A stretch of DNA of 64,000 bases from Saccharospirillum sp. MSK14-1 (GTDB lineage Bacteria > Pseudomonadota > Gammaproteobacteria > Pseudomonadales > Natronospirillaceae), in contig NZ_MIES01000006.1 of NCBI RefSeq assembly GCF_003054965.1, positions 62,001 to 126,000 of the forward strand, read 5' to 3'. The translations under genes and the position numbers were made by a program. Positions 53,692 to 62,375 of the stretch are shown in pieces (the first letter of the stretch is position 1; every line of letters begins with the position of its first letter). The notes below the pieces were generated by a model. That model had not been told where the DNA came from, made no database searches, and saw only the letters and a list, made by a program, of their open reading frames with translations.

Positions 53692-54249
53692 TTGGACGCA
53701 CTACTGAGCTCAACCCTGGTCGTTACCCTTGCCGAAATCGGCGACAAAACCCAACTGCTGACACTGCTGTTGATCACGCGTTTTCGCGCGCGTAGCGCTA
53801 TTACCCTGGGCATTCTGGTCGCCACCCTGATCAACCATGGCATCTCGGCCTGGCTTGGCGACTGGCTGGTTGGCTGGATTCCGGCCGACTGGGGGCCTTG
53901 GCTGATCGGACTGAGTTTTATCGCTGTCGGCCTGTGGATTCTGATTCCCGATAAAGACGACACCGATACCGGCAGCGTCGAACGCTGGGGACCTTTCCTG
54001 GCAACCCTGGTGTTATTTTTCCTGGCCGAAATCGGCGACAAGACACAGATCGCGACCGTTATTCTGGCGGCGCAATATCAGTCCATTTTCTGGGTCACAC
54101 TGGGCACCACCGCCGGCATGCTGGCCGCCAACTTACCGGTAATTTTTGCGGGTAACTGGGTAATGCAACGGCTACCGGTACGCGCCGCTCATCTGTTCGC
54201 CTGTGCGCTCTTTATCGGCTTTGGGGTGTGGACGCTGGTGTCGTTCTGA
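53692..54249 (+). CDS. GDT1/TMEM165 (UPF0016) family manganese exporter
   Basis: A 185-aa inner-membrane protein with six helices in two repeats. Each repeat carries the family cation motif EIGDKT(Q): LAEIGDKTQLLTLLL near residue 15 and LAEIGDKTQIATVIL near residue 115. Bacterial members such as Vibrio MneA export Mn(II). The start appears to be TTG 53692, six bases after TAAGGA, consistent with control at translation initiation by the yybP-ykoY riboswitch directly upstream. Riboswitch plus GDT1 is a recognised manganese-detoxification unit. Confidence 0.92.
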   Translation: MDALLSSTLVVTLAEIGDKTQLLTLLLITRFRARSAITLGILVATLINHGISAWLGDWLVGWIPADWGPWLIGLSFIAVGLWILIPDKDDTDTGSVERWGPFLATLVLFFLAEIGDKTQIATVILAAQYQSIFWVTLGTTAGMLAANLPVIFAGNWVMQRLPVRAAHLFACALFIGFGVWTLVSF

Positions 54250-54258
54250 CAGCGGCAG

Positions 54259-54300
54259 CCGCCAGAACTCAACCGGGTCATTCCGATCGAGTTCTGGCGG
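54259..54300. terminator. 12-bp perfect inverted repeat after the Mn exporter gene
   Basis: CCGCCAGAACTC (54259-54270) and GAGTTCTGGCGG (54289-54300), 18-nt loop, ten bases after the stop of the Mn exporter. The right arm lies inside the last codons of a small convergent open frame. No T-run is seen, so it is a hairpin of uncertain role, possibly terminating convergent transcripts. Confidence 0.45.
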
Positions 54301-54427
54301 CAAGGCGTTCCTTCCGAACCTGCTCTACCTCGTTTTCCACCCATGCCTGATAGACAGGGTCCGGCGTCGCCACGAGGATGCGCCAACCCAGCCACAGATA
54401 AAAAGTCGCCAATATGACAACGGCCAT
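54278..54427 (-). CDS. Small single-pass membrane protein
   Basis: A 49-aa frame starting MAVVILATFYLWLGWRILVA and continuing TPDPVYQAWVENEVEQVRKERLAARTRSE: one transmembrane helix, then a charged helical tail. It starts 13 bp after the stop of the mannosyltransferase-like gene on the same strand. No Shine-Dalgarno is visible at ATG 54427. Alternative starts upstream (GTG or TTG up to 54469) would overlap the neighbour. The transmembrane topology and helical charge pattern make coding plausible, but no family is known to me. Confidence 0.4.
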   Translation of the reverse strand: MAVVILATFYLWLGWRILVATPDPVYQAWVENEVEQVRKERLAARTRSE

Positions 54428-54440
54428 ACAGCGCAAAAAA

Positions 54441-55571
54441 TTAGTATCTAAATACCGCACTAGGCACAAACCACGCTAGAGCTAAGATCGCGATCCACAA
54501 GCCGCTGGCCGCAAAGTATATCGGCCAGAGGCGGTGTAGACGATAAAAGACAAAATAGAGCGCCACCAGAAACGGCGGCTGCCAAAAAACAAAACGCGGC
54601 ATCGACGTCAGGCCGGTCATCAATGGCAAAAAAAGGGCCGGAATCATAAACAGTGCCAGAGCGTATTGCCGACAATAAATCAGCACCATAATTGAGATCA
54701 TTCCCAGCACCGCCGTCAGCGAGTAATAACCGGATTCAAAACCGCGAAAGCCATCAATAAGAACGCTGAACGGATTTTGCAGCGTGCGTCTCCAGAATAT
54801 CTGTACCGACTTAAAGGCCAGCGGATCACCAATCTGTTGATCCAGAAACATCATAAATAGCGCCAGTCCCAAGGGTATCAACATCAGTCCCAGCAGCCAG
54901 TTCAGATTGCGGCGACTCAACCACTGTTGCTTATCCCGACGCTGCCAAGCCAGCAACAAATAGGGCAACGCAAAAAACACCCCCACCACCCGAGTGGCTG
55001 ACAGTAAGGCCCCTATTGCACCCGACCACCAGTAACCGCGCTGCAAGGCAATAAATGACAGCGTCAACAGCAGAAAATACAACGACTCGGTATAGCCGGC
55101 GTGCATATAAATAACGAAAGGATTCAGCGCAACCAAGGCGCCAGCCCACTGCGGCTGTACATCGGGATGATAGTGCCTAAGCAGTTTGATAAAGGCGTAA
55201 ATATTTCCCAGCAGAAACAACTTACCCAACAGTATCAGCGCCGTTTCAGCACTGATCGGCAGCACAGTTACCAAGCCGCGCGCCAGCATCGGCAACAACG
55301 GAAAAAACGCCCAGTTTGCGTAGCGGAGCAAGTTGGTATCGGTGCTGCCGTCGGCGTAGCCGCCCGAGGCAAGATCGGCATACCACAGACAATCTGACAG
55401 ACAGAAACCGGAAAAACTGGGCAGTTCAATGGGCAGAAAACCCGAGCCAATCAACACAACAGAATAGACCAGTACATTGCTTGCCATGAACAACAGCAGC
55501 GCAATTCCCAGGTCACTGCCAGGCCATACCTGCTGGCCCAACTTTGATGTTATACGCGACACCAAACCCAT
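54441..55571 (-). CDS. Multi-spanning mannosyltransferase-like membrane protein (PIG-V/GT-C type)
   Basis: A 376-aa protein with about nine or ten hydrophobic segments (for example LGIALLLFMASNVLVYSVVL, ALILLGKLFLLGNIYAFIKLL, LGLMLIPLGLALFMMFLDQQ). The short stretch SDCLWYADLASGGYADG near residues 60-75 resembles the first-loop Asp motif of GT-C transferases. NPFVIYMHAGYTESLYFLL is typical of the PIG-V-related bacterial family. It probably uses a polyprenyl-phosphate sugar. The start is ATG 55571, overlapping the upstream GT2-GtrA gene by 22 bp, which would supply the lipid-linked sugar. The acceptor is unknown. Base composition is somewhat AT-richer than the neighbours. Confidence 0.75.
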   Translation of the reverse strand: MGLVSRITSKLGQQVWPGSDLGIALLLFMASNVLVYSVVLIGSGFLPIELPSFSGFCLSDCLWYADLASGGYADGSTDTNLLRYANWAFFPLLPMLARGLVTVLPISAETALILLGKLFLLGNIYAFIKLLRHYHPDVQPQWAGALVALNPFVIYMHAGYTESLYFLLLTLSFIALQRGYWWSGAIGALLSATRVVGVFFALPYLLLAWQRRDKQQWLSRRNLNWLLGLMLIPLGLALFMMFLDQQIGDPLAFKSVQIFWRRTLQNPFSVLIDGFRGFESGYYSLTAVLGMISIMVLIYCRQYALALFMIPALFLPLMTGLTSMPRFVFWQPPFLVALYFVFYRLHRLWPIYFAASGLWIAILALAWFVPSAVFRY

Positions 55572-56632
55572 AATCTCGACGCCTGATAGTTCCAAAAAAA
55601 GCCCGCAATAATGCCAGAGAAACTGGCCAGCCACCATTGGGCATCATGCGAAAACAGAAACACCGACACCAGATAACTCAGACCGGCCCCCATGGAGCAG
55701 ACCAGGCCATAAGACAACAGCGCTTTGACATAACGCCGATGCCGACGCGGATGATTCGCGAACGTCAGCCAATCATTGAGGTGAAAATTGCCGAGCATCG
55801 CGATAACAATCGCAACAGCCTGAGACAATCGGAAATCCATAGCCAATACCTGGAACAGCAACCACAACACACTCAGGTGTACGGCCACACCCATGGCGCC
55901 GACAAGAGCATAGAGACAGATGGCAAAAGGAAAGCGTTCGCCAAAGCGATGCTTGAACAAAAATTCGAGTAACTGGAGCGCCACACGACTGTCGAGTTTG
56001 CTCTCGCCCGCAACCCGGGAACGAAACACGTAAGGCACTTCGGCAATACGAGTGTGTCGCGGCGCTCTGGCCACCAGTTCGAGCAGAATTTTAAAACCGT
56101 CACTGCCGACTTGCTCAATGTGCCGACGCGCAAATTCTCCGCGCATGAGGAAAAAGCCGCTCATCGGATCACTCAATGAATGACGAATAAAGAGTCGGCT
56201 GATAAAGGTGGCTGACCGGCTGACCAGCAAACGCAGCCGGGACCAATTCGAAACACCCCCGGTACCACTGTATCGACTGGCGACCACCACATCGTGCTGC
56301 GCGGCTTGCGCCAACAAGTCCGGCAGAATGCGTTCGTCGTGCTGCAAGTCGGCGTCCATGATCGCCACGCACTCGCCGCGCGCCGCCATCACGCCTTCTT
56401 TACAGGCAGAATTCAGGCCACGCTGCCCTTGCCGACTGATGTAGCGAATGCGCTCATCACGCTCTGCCAGTTCCTGAATCGCCGCCAGCGTGCCATCGGG
56501 TGAGTCGTCATCGACAAAGATGACTTCCCAGCGGTACTCGGACAGCGTCTGGCGCAAGCGCTGCACCAAGACCGGGACGTTCTCAACTTCGTTATAAGTG
56601 GGCACAACCAGGGAGAGCTGAACAGCGGGCAC
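55550..56632 (-). CDS. Polyprenyl-phosphate sugar synthase (DPM1/GT2 family) fused to a GtrA-like membrane domain
   Basis: A 360-aa bifunctional protein. The GT2 domain (residues 1-230) starts QLSLVVPTYNEVENVPVLVQRLRQ, with VIFVDDDSPDGT, MDADLQHDERILPDLLAQA and SRYSGTGGVSNWSRLR, the dolichol-phosphate-mannose-synthase pattern. The C-terminal GtrA domain has four helices (YALVGAMGVAVHLSVLWLLF, QAVAIVIAMLGNFHLNDWLTF and others), probably acting as flippase or anchor. It is expected to make a lipid-phosphate hexose and present it to the partner GT-C protein encoded downstream. Confidence 0.9.
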   Translation of the reverse strand: MPAVQLSLVVPTYNEVENVPVLVQRLRQTLSEYRWEVIFVDDDSPDGTLAAIQELAERDERIRYISRQGQRGLNSACKEGVMAARGECVAIMDADLQHDERILPDLLAQAAQHDVVVASRYSGTGGVSNWSRLRLLVSRSATFISRLFIRHSLSDPMSGFFLMRGEFARRHIEQVGSDGFKILLELVARAPRHTRIAEVPYVFRSRVAGESKLDSRVALQLLEFLFKHRFGERFPFAICLYALVGAMGVAVHLSVLWLLFQVLAMDFRLSQAVAIVIAMLGNFHLNDWLTFANHPRRHRRYVKALLSYGLVCSMGAGLSYLVSVFLFSHDAQWWLASFSGIIAGFFWNYQASRLWVWCRV

Positions 56633-56820
56633 ACAATCACCGTATACGTTTAGGCAATTTCAAAGCGCGAAAGGACACCATTAAGCTACCTTAAAAGCAA
56701 GTGCCGCTGTTCAGTCTGTTACCAAAATGTCGATTAATTCGCGACTTAACCGTCATTTATTTTGAATAAAACCCAATTGGTATTTCTTAGATATACCAAT
56801 CAGCACAACCCAGCGACCGA

Positions 56821-58086
56821 TTAACGACCCACCTGAAAGCCCTTCACATAGTCGGGCAAGGCATCGCCGTCCATCAGCCGGGCCACCCATTGGGCGGACC
56901 CGGCGGACAAGGTCCAGCCGAAGGTGCCGTGTCCGGTATTAAAGAAAAGATTGGGTAGACGACCGTCTGGGCTGGCGCCGAGCAGCGGCGGTCCGTCGGG
57001 TGTCATGGGTCGGAAACCGGCCCAGGCTTGCTCTACCTGGCCCGCGGTGGCGCCGGGAAAACGACTGTGCAGCGCCTGTTGCAGCACCTCAAACCGCGCG
57101 GGCGGCAAGTGCCGATCAAGACCCGCCAATTCCACAAAGCCACTGACGCGAACGCGATCACCCAGGCGGGTGCAGACCACCTTGTAACGATCATCGAGCA
57201 CTGTCGAGCGCGGCCCGTGCTGAGCGTCAATCAGGGGCAGTGTCATGGAATACCCCTTAACCGGATAGATCGGCGCGGCCAGGCCCACCGACCGCGCCAG
57301 CACCCGGCTGGCAAAACCAGCACACAGTGCCACCGCATCGGTGGACAGCCGTTCGTTGGAGTCGAGCAGCACCGACGTCACCCGGTTGTTCTCAACGCCC
57401 AGCTCCGTCACCGCCTGGTTGTATCGGAAGGTCACACCGGCCGCGGCGGCCGCAGCGGCCAGCGACTGAGTGAATTGATGACAATCGCCCGTGCCGTCAG
57501 TGGAAAGACGCAGGCCACCCGCCAGCGGCGCGTCATTCGCCAGCGCCGGTTCATAACGTCGCACACCTTCGGCGTCGAGCAGTTCGTGCTCAATGCCCAA
57601 CCGCGTCAGCATGGCGGTATCGCCACCGAGGCGCTCACGTTCCTGGTGTGTGCTCGCCAACTCCAGCACCCCTTCGTGCTCGCCATCGAACACTAAGGCC
57701 TCACCCAGCTGATCCTGCAATTCCAGAAACCGTAACCGGCTGTCTTCAGCCAACCGCAACATCGCCTCACGATTGGCATCGAAGCGACCGGGCGTCACGG
57801 CATTTTTGAGGGTCCGCAACAAAAAGGCGATGGTTTCCGGGCTCGGCGGCAACGCCAGTTTGAACGCACCGCGCTTGCTGAATAACGTGCGCAGCGCCAG
57901 CGTCATCAGTGCCGGTGAGGCCCAGGGATAAACCGCCCCGTAAGAACGCTGGGCGGCGTTCGCACGGCTGGTTTCCAAACCGGATTCACTCAGGGCTTCA
58001 ATCACGGTGACGTCGTGGCCACGCTGACACAGTTCCCAGGCCAGGGTTACGCCGGTAACTCCGGCGCCAATCACAACTACCTTCAT
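56821..58086 (-). CDS. dadA: D-amino acid dehydrogenase (DadA-type FAD oxidoreductase)
   Basis: A 421-aa FAD protein. The Rossmann motif VVVIGAGVTGVTLAWELCQRGHDVTVIE opens the chain; ETSRANAAQRSYGAVYPWASP, and near the C-terminus GFRPMTPDGPPLLGASP and NLFFNTGHGTFGWTLSAGSA, are DadA hallmarks. It oxidises D-amino acids to imino acids, which hydrolyse to 2-oxo acids, and passes electrons to the respiratory chain. It is the last gene of the TRAP/deacetylase/RidA/OCD operon (12-bp gap). Context suggests a specialised substrate rather than general D-alanine use, so the symbol is provisional. Confidence 0.82.
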   Translation of the reverse strand: MKVVVIGAGVTGVTLAWELCQRGHDVTVIEALSESGLETSRANAAQRSYGAVYPWASPALMTLALRTLFSKRGAFKLALPPSPETIAFLLRTLKNAVTPGRFDANREAMLRLAEDSRLRFLELQDQLGEALVFDGEHEGVLELASTHQERERLGGDTAMLTRLGIEHELLDAEGVRRYEPALANDAPLAGGLRLSTDGTGDCHQFTQSLAAAAAAAGVTFRYNQAVTELGVENNRVTSVLLDSNERLSTDAVALCAGFASRVLARSVGLAAPIYPVKGYSMTLPLIDAQHGPRSTVLDDRYKVVCTRLGDRVRVSGFVELAGLDRHLPPARFEVLQQALHSRFPGATAGQVEQAWAGFRPMTPDGPPLLGASPDGRLPNLFFNTGHGTFGWTLSAGSAQWVARLMDGDALPDYVKGFQVGR

Positions 58087-58098
58087 CTTAATGCCTGT

Positions 58099-59061
58099 TC
58101 AATTGGCCGCTTTAACCTGCTGCCAGACTTCGATCGCGGCGGCCAAATCTTCCAGCGAAGCGCCCACCGATTTAAAGACCGTAATGGCCTCGTCATGGCC
58201 GCGTCCCGGATGCTGCTCGCGTGTGAGTTCCGCCAAGTCGGCGCGGACATCGGCAAACACAAAATCACTTTCGCGTTGCGCAAAATGCAAGTCGCCCGCC
58301 TCACCCTGCGCACCGGCGTAGGTATCGACAAAGACCTCGCGGCCAGCAATGCAGGCGGCATCGGTTTCACGCATCGACTGACGAAACGCACCGACCAGAT
58401 CAAGGTGAGTACCCGCTTGCAGCCAATCGCCATGCACCAGCGGTTCGGTCGACAAGGTGGCGCAACTGACCAGCGATGCCTCACTCACGGCGCTCGCCAG
58501 ATTCTCGGTTGCTTCAACCGACTCAAACGCCTGTAAGCCACCGCGGTAATGACGGTATTCATCGGCCAGGGCGTTGGCCTTATCAACATTGCGCCCCCAG
58601 ATGCGCACGCGCCGAATCGGGCGCACCGCCGCGTGGGCTTCAATCAGCATCGGCGCTAATCGGCCGGTGCCTACCACCACCAGACTGTCAGCCGACTCGC
58701 GCGCCAGATAACGCGCGGCCAACGCCGAAGCTGCTGCGGTACGACGACGCGTCAGTTCGCTGCCGTCCATACAGGCCAATGGCTGACCGGTGTCGCCATC
58801 GCACAGCAGATACAAACCGGAAATGGCTGGCAGACCGCGATCGGAATTTTGGGGAAAAACATTCACCATTTTCATGCCGATATACCCATCCGGCTCCCAG
58901 GCGGGCATCAGCAACATGGTCGCCTCACCGTCGGGGCGGTCGATGGCGTGGTGATGACGCGGTGGCGCTTCAATGCCCTGACGAAAGGTGGTGTCCAACC
59001 GGTCCACCAACGCCGCCCAGGGCAAAGCCGTCGCCACGGCCTGCGACGACAGAATATCCAT
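58099..59061 (-). CDS. Ornithine cyclodeaminase/mu-crystallin family (probable ketimine or Delta1-pyrroline-2-carboxylate reductase)
   Basis: A 320-aa NAD(P)-binding protein of the OCD/mu-crystallin family. Features: the substrate-domain segment GYIGMKMVNVFPQNSDRGLPAISGLYLLCDGDTGQPLACMDGSELTRRRTAA, with the KMV lysine and the T-RRTAA signature, and the Rossmann segment SLVVVGTGRLAPMLIEAHAAVRPIRRVRIWGRN. The family includes ornithine cyclodeaminase, alanine dehydrogenase and imine reductases such as LhpI. Next to DadA and RidA, reduction of a cyclic or linear imino acid fits best. True cyclodeaminase activity is not excluded. Confidence 0.82.
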   Translation of the reverse strand: MDILSSQAVATALPWAALVDRLDTTFRQGIEAPPRHHHAIDRPDGEATMLLMPAWEPDGYIGMKMVNVFPQNSDRGLPAISGLYLLCDGDTGQPLACMDGSELTRRRTAAASALAARYLARESADSLVVVGTGRLAPMLIEAHAAVRPIRRVRIWGRNVDKANALADEYRHYRGGLQAFESVEATENLASAVSEASLVSCATLSTEPLVHGDWLQAGTHLDLVGAFRQSMRETDAACIAGREVFVDTYAGAQGEAGDLHFAQRESDFVFADVRADLAELTREQHPGRGHDEAITVFKSVGASLEDLAAAIEVWQQVKAAN

Positions 59062-59064
59062 GCC

Positions 59065-59418
59065 TTACTCCTTAGCGGCAGCGGTCACCATGATTTCGAC
59101 CAGCCATTCAGGCTTGGCCAATTTAGCTTCTACGCAGGCGCGAACCGGCGGACGACCCGGCGCCACCCAGGCATCCCAGGCGGCGTTCATGGCGTCGAAA
59201 TTGGCCATATCGGTGACCCAGATGGTGGCCGCTAACAGGTGCGATTTATCCGAACCGGCTTCGGCCAGAAGGGCGTCAATTTGCTCCAGAATCTGCTGTG
59301 TTTGCCCGGCGGTGTCAGCGCTCGAATCGGCAGCGACCTGCCCGGCCAGATAGAGGGTGCCGTTGTGGACTGTGACTTGGCACATGCGGGCGCCCGGCTT
59401 GTGATATTGAATGCTCAT
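59065..59418 (-). CDS. RidA/YjgF-family imine deaminase
   Basis: A 117-aa trimeric-fold protein. YLAGQVAADSSADTAGQTQQILEQIDALLAEAGSDKSHLLAATIWVTDMANFDAMNAAWDAW and PPVRACVEAKLAKPEWLVEIMV carry the family residues. These include the conserved Arg (PPVRACVEA) that binds the carboxylate and the Glu of VEI. It would hydrolyse reactive imines released by the neighbouring dehydrogenase. It belongs to a RidA subgroup found in catabolic operons. Three bases separate its stop side from the OCD gene. Confidence 0.88.
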   Translation of the reverse strand: MSIQYHKPGARMCQVTVHNGTLYLAGQVAADSSADTAGQTQQILEQIDALLAEAGSDKSHLLAATIWVTDMANFDAMNAAWDAWVAPGRPPVRACVEAKLAKPEWLVEIMVTAAAKE

Positions 59419-59451
59419 GGTGTTTCCTTATGGATCGTTACATTAAAAAAG

Positions 59452-60498
59452 TCAGCCATTCAGGCCGGTTAAAAAAGCACTCAGGTTGGCGCCCAGTGCG
59501 GGCGTCGGATAGCCGCCCTCCTGAACCACCACCATCGGCTGTGTCAGTTGCGCCAGGCGTTTGCCGACGCGGGTAAAGTCTGCCGTGGTTAAGCTCATGC
59601 CCGCCAACGGATCATCCTGATGGGCGTCCAGTCCCAGCGCGATAACCACCGCTTCGGCATTAAATTTTCCGAAGCCGTCGAGCAGGGTTTCCAGTCCAGC
59701 CATAAAGGCATCGCCGTCGGCACCAACCGGCAATGGCACATTCCGATTAAAACCTTCACCCGCGCCTTCACCGGTTTCAGCGGCGGTGCCCCAGAAAAAC
59801 GGATAAAAGCCATCCGGGTCGGCGTGAACCGAACCGGTCCAGACATCGTTGCGCGCATAAAAAATGTCCTGCGTGCCGTTACCGTGATGCAGATCGACAT
59901 CGACAATCGCCACACGCGCAAAGCGTTCACGCAACACCGATGCTGCCAGCGCGGCATTGTTTAAAAAACAGAAACCACCGGCACGTTCCGGCCCGGCATG
60001 ATGACCCGGCGGACGACACAAGGCATAGCTGCGTTGGGATGCATCCAGCAACACGGCCTCAGCGGCGCGTTCAGCCGTCGCGGCGCTGGCGACAATGCCG
60101 TCATAGCTGGTCGGCCCTAACGGACACGCCATATCGTGCAGATGCCAACCGGCCTGGCCGACCGGATGGCTCGGGTAATGCTGAGCAGAAGACGTCGGAT
60201 GAACGTTCGGAGCCACACGCTGTGGCGCGCCGGGCAGTTCACCCCAACGCTGCTGGATGGTTTTCAAAAACGTCAGATAACGCGGCTGATGCACCAAGGC
60301 CAAACGTTGCGCCAATGCCGCCGACCCTTGACCATCGAGTTGCTCAACCGCAAGGCCGGCGTCGTCGAGTGCGGCCAGTAACACATCGGCGCGTGTACTT
60401 TGCTCGGGCGACGGCGCCGGTTCGCCACGCAATAAAAAGGTATCGGGCGAGTGGTCCGCCTGGCGCGGGGAATAAAAGCACTGCATCTTAGACTCCAT
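59452..60498 (-). CDS. Histone-deacetylase-family amidohydrolase (acetylpolyamine amidohydrolase-like)
   Basis: A 348-aa zinc hydrolase of the HDAC/AphA superfamily. Catalytic and metal motifs: CRPPGHHAGPERAGGFCFLNNAALAA (paired His), VAIVDVDLHHGNGTQDIFY (metal Asp and His), HADPDGFYPFF, ALGLDAHQDDPLAG (metal Asp) and VVQEGGYPTPALGANL. Known bacterial members deacetylate N-acetylpolyamines and related acyl-amines. Its start shares one base with the upstream TRAP permease stop (TAATG), so it is translated with the transporter. A substrate with an N-acyl group is therefore likely, but is not known. Confidence 0.88.
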   Translation of the reverse strand: MESKMQCFYSPRQADHSPDTFLLRGEPAPSPEQSTRADVLLAALDDAGLAVEQLDGQGSAALAQRLALVHQPRYLTFLKTIQQRWGELPGAPQRVAPNVHPTSSAQHYPSHPVGQAGWHLHDMACPLGPTSYDGIVASAATAERAAEAVLLDASQRSYALCRPPGHHAGPERAGGFCFLNNAALAASVLRERFARVAIVDVDLHHGNGTQDIFYARNDVWTGSVHADPDGFYPFFWGTAAETGEGAGEGFNRNVPLPVGADGDAFMAGLETLLDGFGKFNAEAVVIALGLDAHQDDPLAGMSLTTADFTRVGKRLAQLTQPMVVVQEGGYPTPALGANLSAFLTGLNG

Positions 60499-61775
60499 TA
60501 ATCCAGCAGGGACGGTATCCAGGTCGACAACAACGGAAACTGCGCCAGCAACACGATGACCACCAGAAACGCCAGATAAAACGGCCAGCTGGCCACAATA
60601 GCGCGCTCGTACGGCACCTTGGCGATGCGCGCTGCCGTCATTAATGTCATGCCCACCGGCGGCGTCGCATTGGCAACGTTCAGAGTAACAATCATGACGA
60701 TGGCAAAATGCAGCGGATCAAACCCCAGCCGTACCATGGCCGGTACAATGACCGGTGCAACCACCACCAGAGCAGGCAACACATCCATCACCGTGCCCAG
60801 CAAAATCAATAACACACAGACCAGCAAAATCTGAATGATGGCCACATCAGAAATGGCGGTGATAATTTCGGCGGCGTCGCGCGCAATACCCGAACGGGTT
60901 ACAAACCAACTGAGCACGGCCGAAGTCGCCAACAGGAAAAACACCACGCCGGATAAACGCACCGTGGTCACCAAAGATTCCAGCACCTTGCGCCAGGTCA
61001 GATTGCGGTACAGCAGAAAACCAATCGCCAAGGCATAGACGGTGGCAAAACCGGACGCTTCGGTAATGGTCGTAGCGCCCGTCAAAATACCGCCGAGAAT
61101 AATCACCGGCACAAATAAGGCGGGCAGCGCGGTCAAAAACGCAATCAACGCTACCTTAATCGACTGCCCCGGCTGCCGCGGATAACCGCGTTTAAAGGAC
61201 AACACCAGACTGGTGCCGAGCAAAACCGCCGCCATCAACACGCCGGGAATAATGCCGCCGGCAAACAAATCGATAACGGAAATATCGCGCAGCATGGAGG
61301 CGTACACCACCATCACCACGCTGGGTGGAATGATCGGTCCGATGATGGATGAACAGGCGGTAATGGCCGCCGCGTAATCGGCGTCATAACCCTGCTTTTT
61401 CATCTCCGGAATCATGATCTTGCCAATGGCCACGGTATCGGTAATCGCCGCACCGGTAAGCCCGGCAAAGAATAAGGAAACCGTCACATTGACGTGCGAT
61501 AACGCACCACGCACGCGACCGAGCAAGGCGTTATTGAAGGCAATGAGTTTGCGCGTCAAACCGCCCTGGTTCATTAACTCGGCGGTGAAAATAAAATATG
61601 GCACCGCAATCAGCATGTAACCGGACACGCCGGAAAACATCCGATCGGCGACAATGCCAATCATGCGTTCGCCACCGAGCATAAACGAACCGGCCATACC
61701 GGAGACGGCCATCACAATCGCCACCGGTGCACCGATTAATAAAATCAACACAAAAACTATCAGCGCGACCGCCAT
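60498..61775 (-). CDS. TRAP transporter large permease (second system, DctM family)
   Basis: A 425-aa permease with about twelve helices. FAGLTGAAITDTVAIGKIMIPEMKKQGYDADYAAAITACSSIIGPIIPPSVVMVVYASM and NVANATPPVGMTLMTAARIAKVPYERA are family signatures. The start is ATG 61775, overlapping the small permease stop (TGATG), with a strong AGGAGGG six bases before it; an in-frame GTG one codon earlier is possible. The substrate-determining partner is the solute-binding protein encoded at 62376-63440. Confidence 0.93.
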   Translation of the reverse strand: MAVALIVFVLILLIGAPVAIVMAVSGMAGSFMLGGERMIGIVADRMFSGVSGYMLIAVPYFIFTAELMNQGGLTRKLIAFNNALLGRVRGALSHVNVTVSLFFAGLTGAAITDTVAIGKIMIPEMKKQGYDADYAAAITACSSIIGPIIPPSVVMVVYASMLRDISVIDLFAGGIIPGVLMAAVLLGTSLVLSFKRGYPRQPGQSIKVALIAFLTALPALFVPVIILGGILTGATTITEASGFATVYALAIGFLLYRNLTWRKVLESLVTTVRLSGVVFFLLATSAVLSWFVTRSGIARDAAEIITAISDVAIIQILLVCVLLILLGTVMDVLPALVVVAPVIVPAMVRLGFDPLHFAIVMIVTLNVANATPPVGMTLMTAARIAKVPYERAIVASWPFYLAFLVVIVLLAQFPLLSTWIPSLLD

Positions 61776-62323
61776 CACACGCCCTCCTGTTCGGCATCAT
61801 CCAACGCAGAATCAATCAGTTCGTCTTCATCGAGATAATGCTCGAGCAGCGAAAAGCCCTGCGCCAGATGCAAGAGGATGATCACACCGGTAATCGGCAC
61901 GGCGATGGTGGTGAATTTGTACGACACCTGAATGCTGTCGGAGACCATATAAATCTGCCGGGCGCTACTGAAAAAGTCCCAGCCATACACAACAAGCGCC
62001 AGGCCAAACAACGCCAGAATCGCCATCGATAAACCCGCAGCAATGCGCACGCCCCAGTCGGGCAACACGCGCATCAACAGCGTCATGGCAACGTGCTCAC
62101 CCGAATGCAGCGCCACGGTGGACGACAGCAAACCGATCCAGGGCAAAAACAATCGCGCCAATGAATAGGTCCAGCTCAGCGCGCCGCCCGTGAACAGGGT
62201 GTAGAGAAAACCGGTAAAGGATATGGCGAGCATCGCCAGCACACAGAAAATGCACACCGCGATGGCGGCGGTATTAACGCCATCGCTCAACGCCCGCGCT
62301 CCTGTTAGAAAGCGCTTCATCAC
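61775..62323 (-). CDS. TRAP transporter small permease (second system, DctQ family)
   Basis: A 182-aa four-helix protein: AIAVCIFCVLAMLAISFTGFLYTLF, ARLFLPWIGLLSSTVALHSGEHVAMTLL, IAAGLSMAILALFGLALVVYGWDFF, and ITGVIILLHLAQGFSLLEHYL. An acidic C-terminus (YLDEDELIDSALDDAEQEGV) follows. The spacing of helices and the G-E-H-V-A-M segment fit DctQ. It is coupled to the large permease gene by a one-base overlap. Confidence 0.9.
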   Translation of the reverse strand: MMKRFLTGARALSDGVNTAAIAVCIFCVLAMLAISFTGFLYTLFTGGALSWTYSLARLFLPWIGLLSSTVALHSGEHVAMTLLMRVLPDWGVRIAAGLSMAILALFGLALVVYGWDFFSSARQIYMVSDSIQVSYKFTTIAVPITGVIILLHLAQGFSLLEHYLDEDELIDSALDDAEQEGV

Positions 62324-62375
62324 AGACTCCAGAAGTTGACCGACGCGGTTCTTGAGCGTCGGTCAACGGTCAGTT

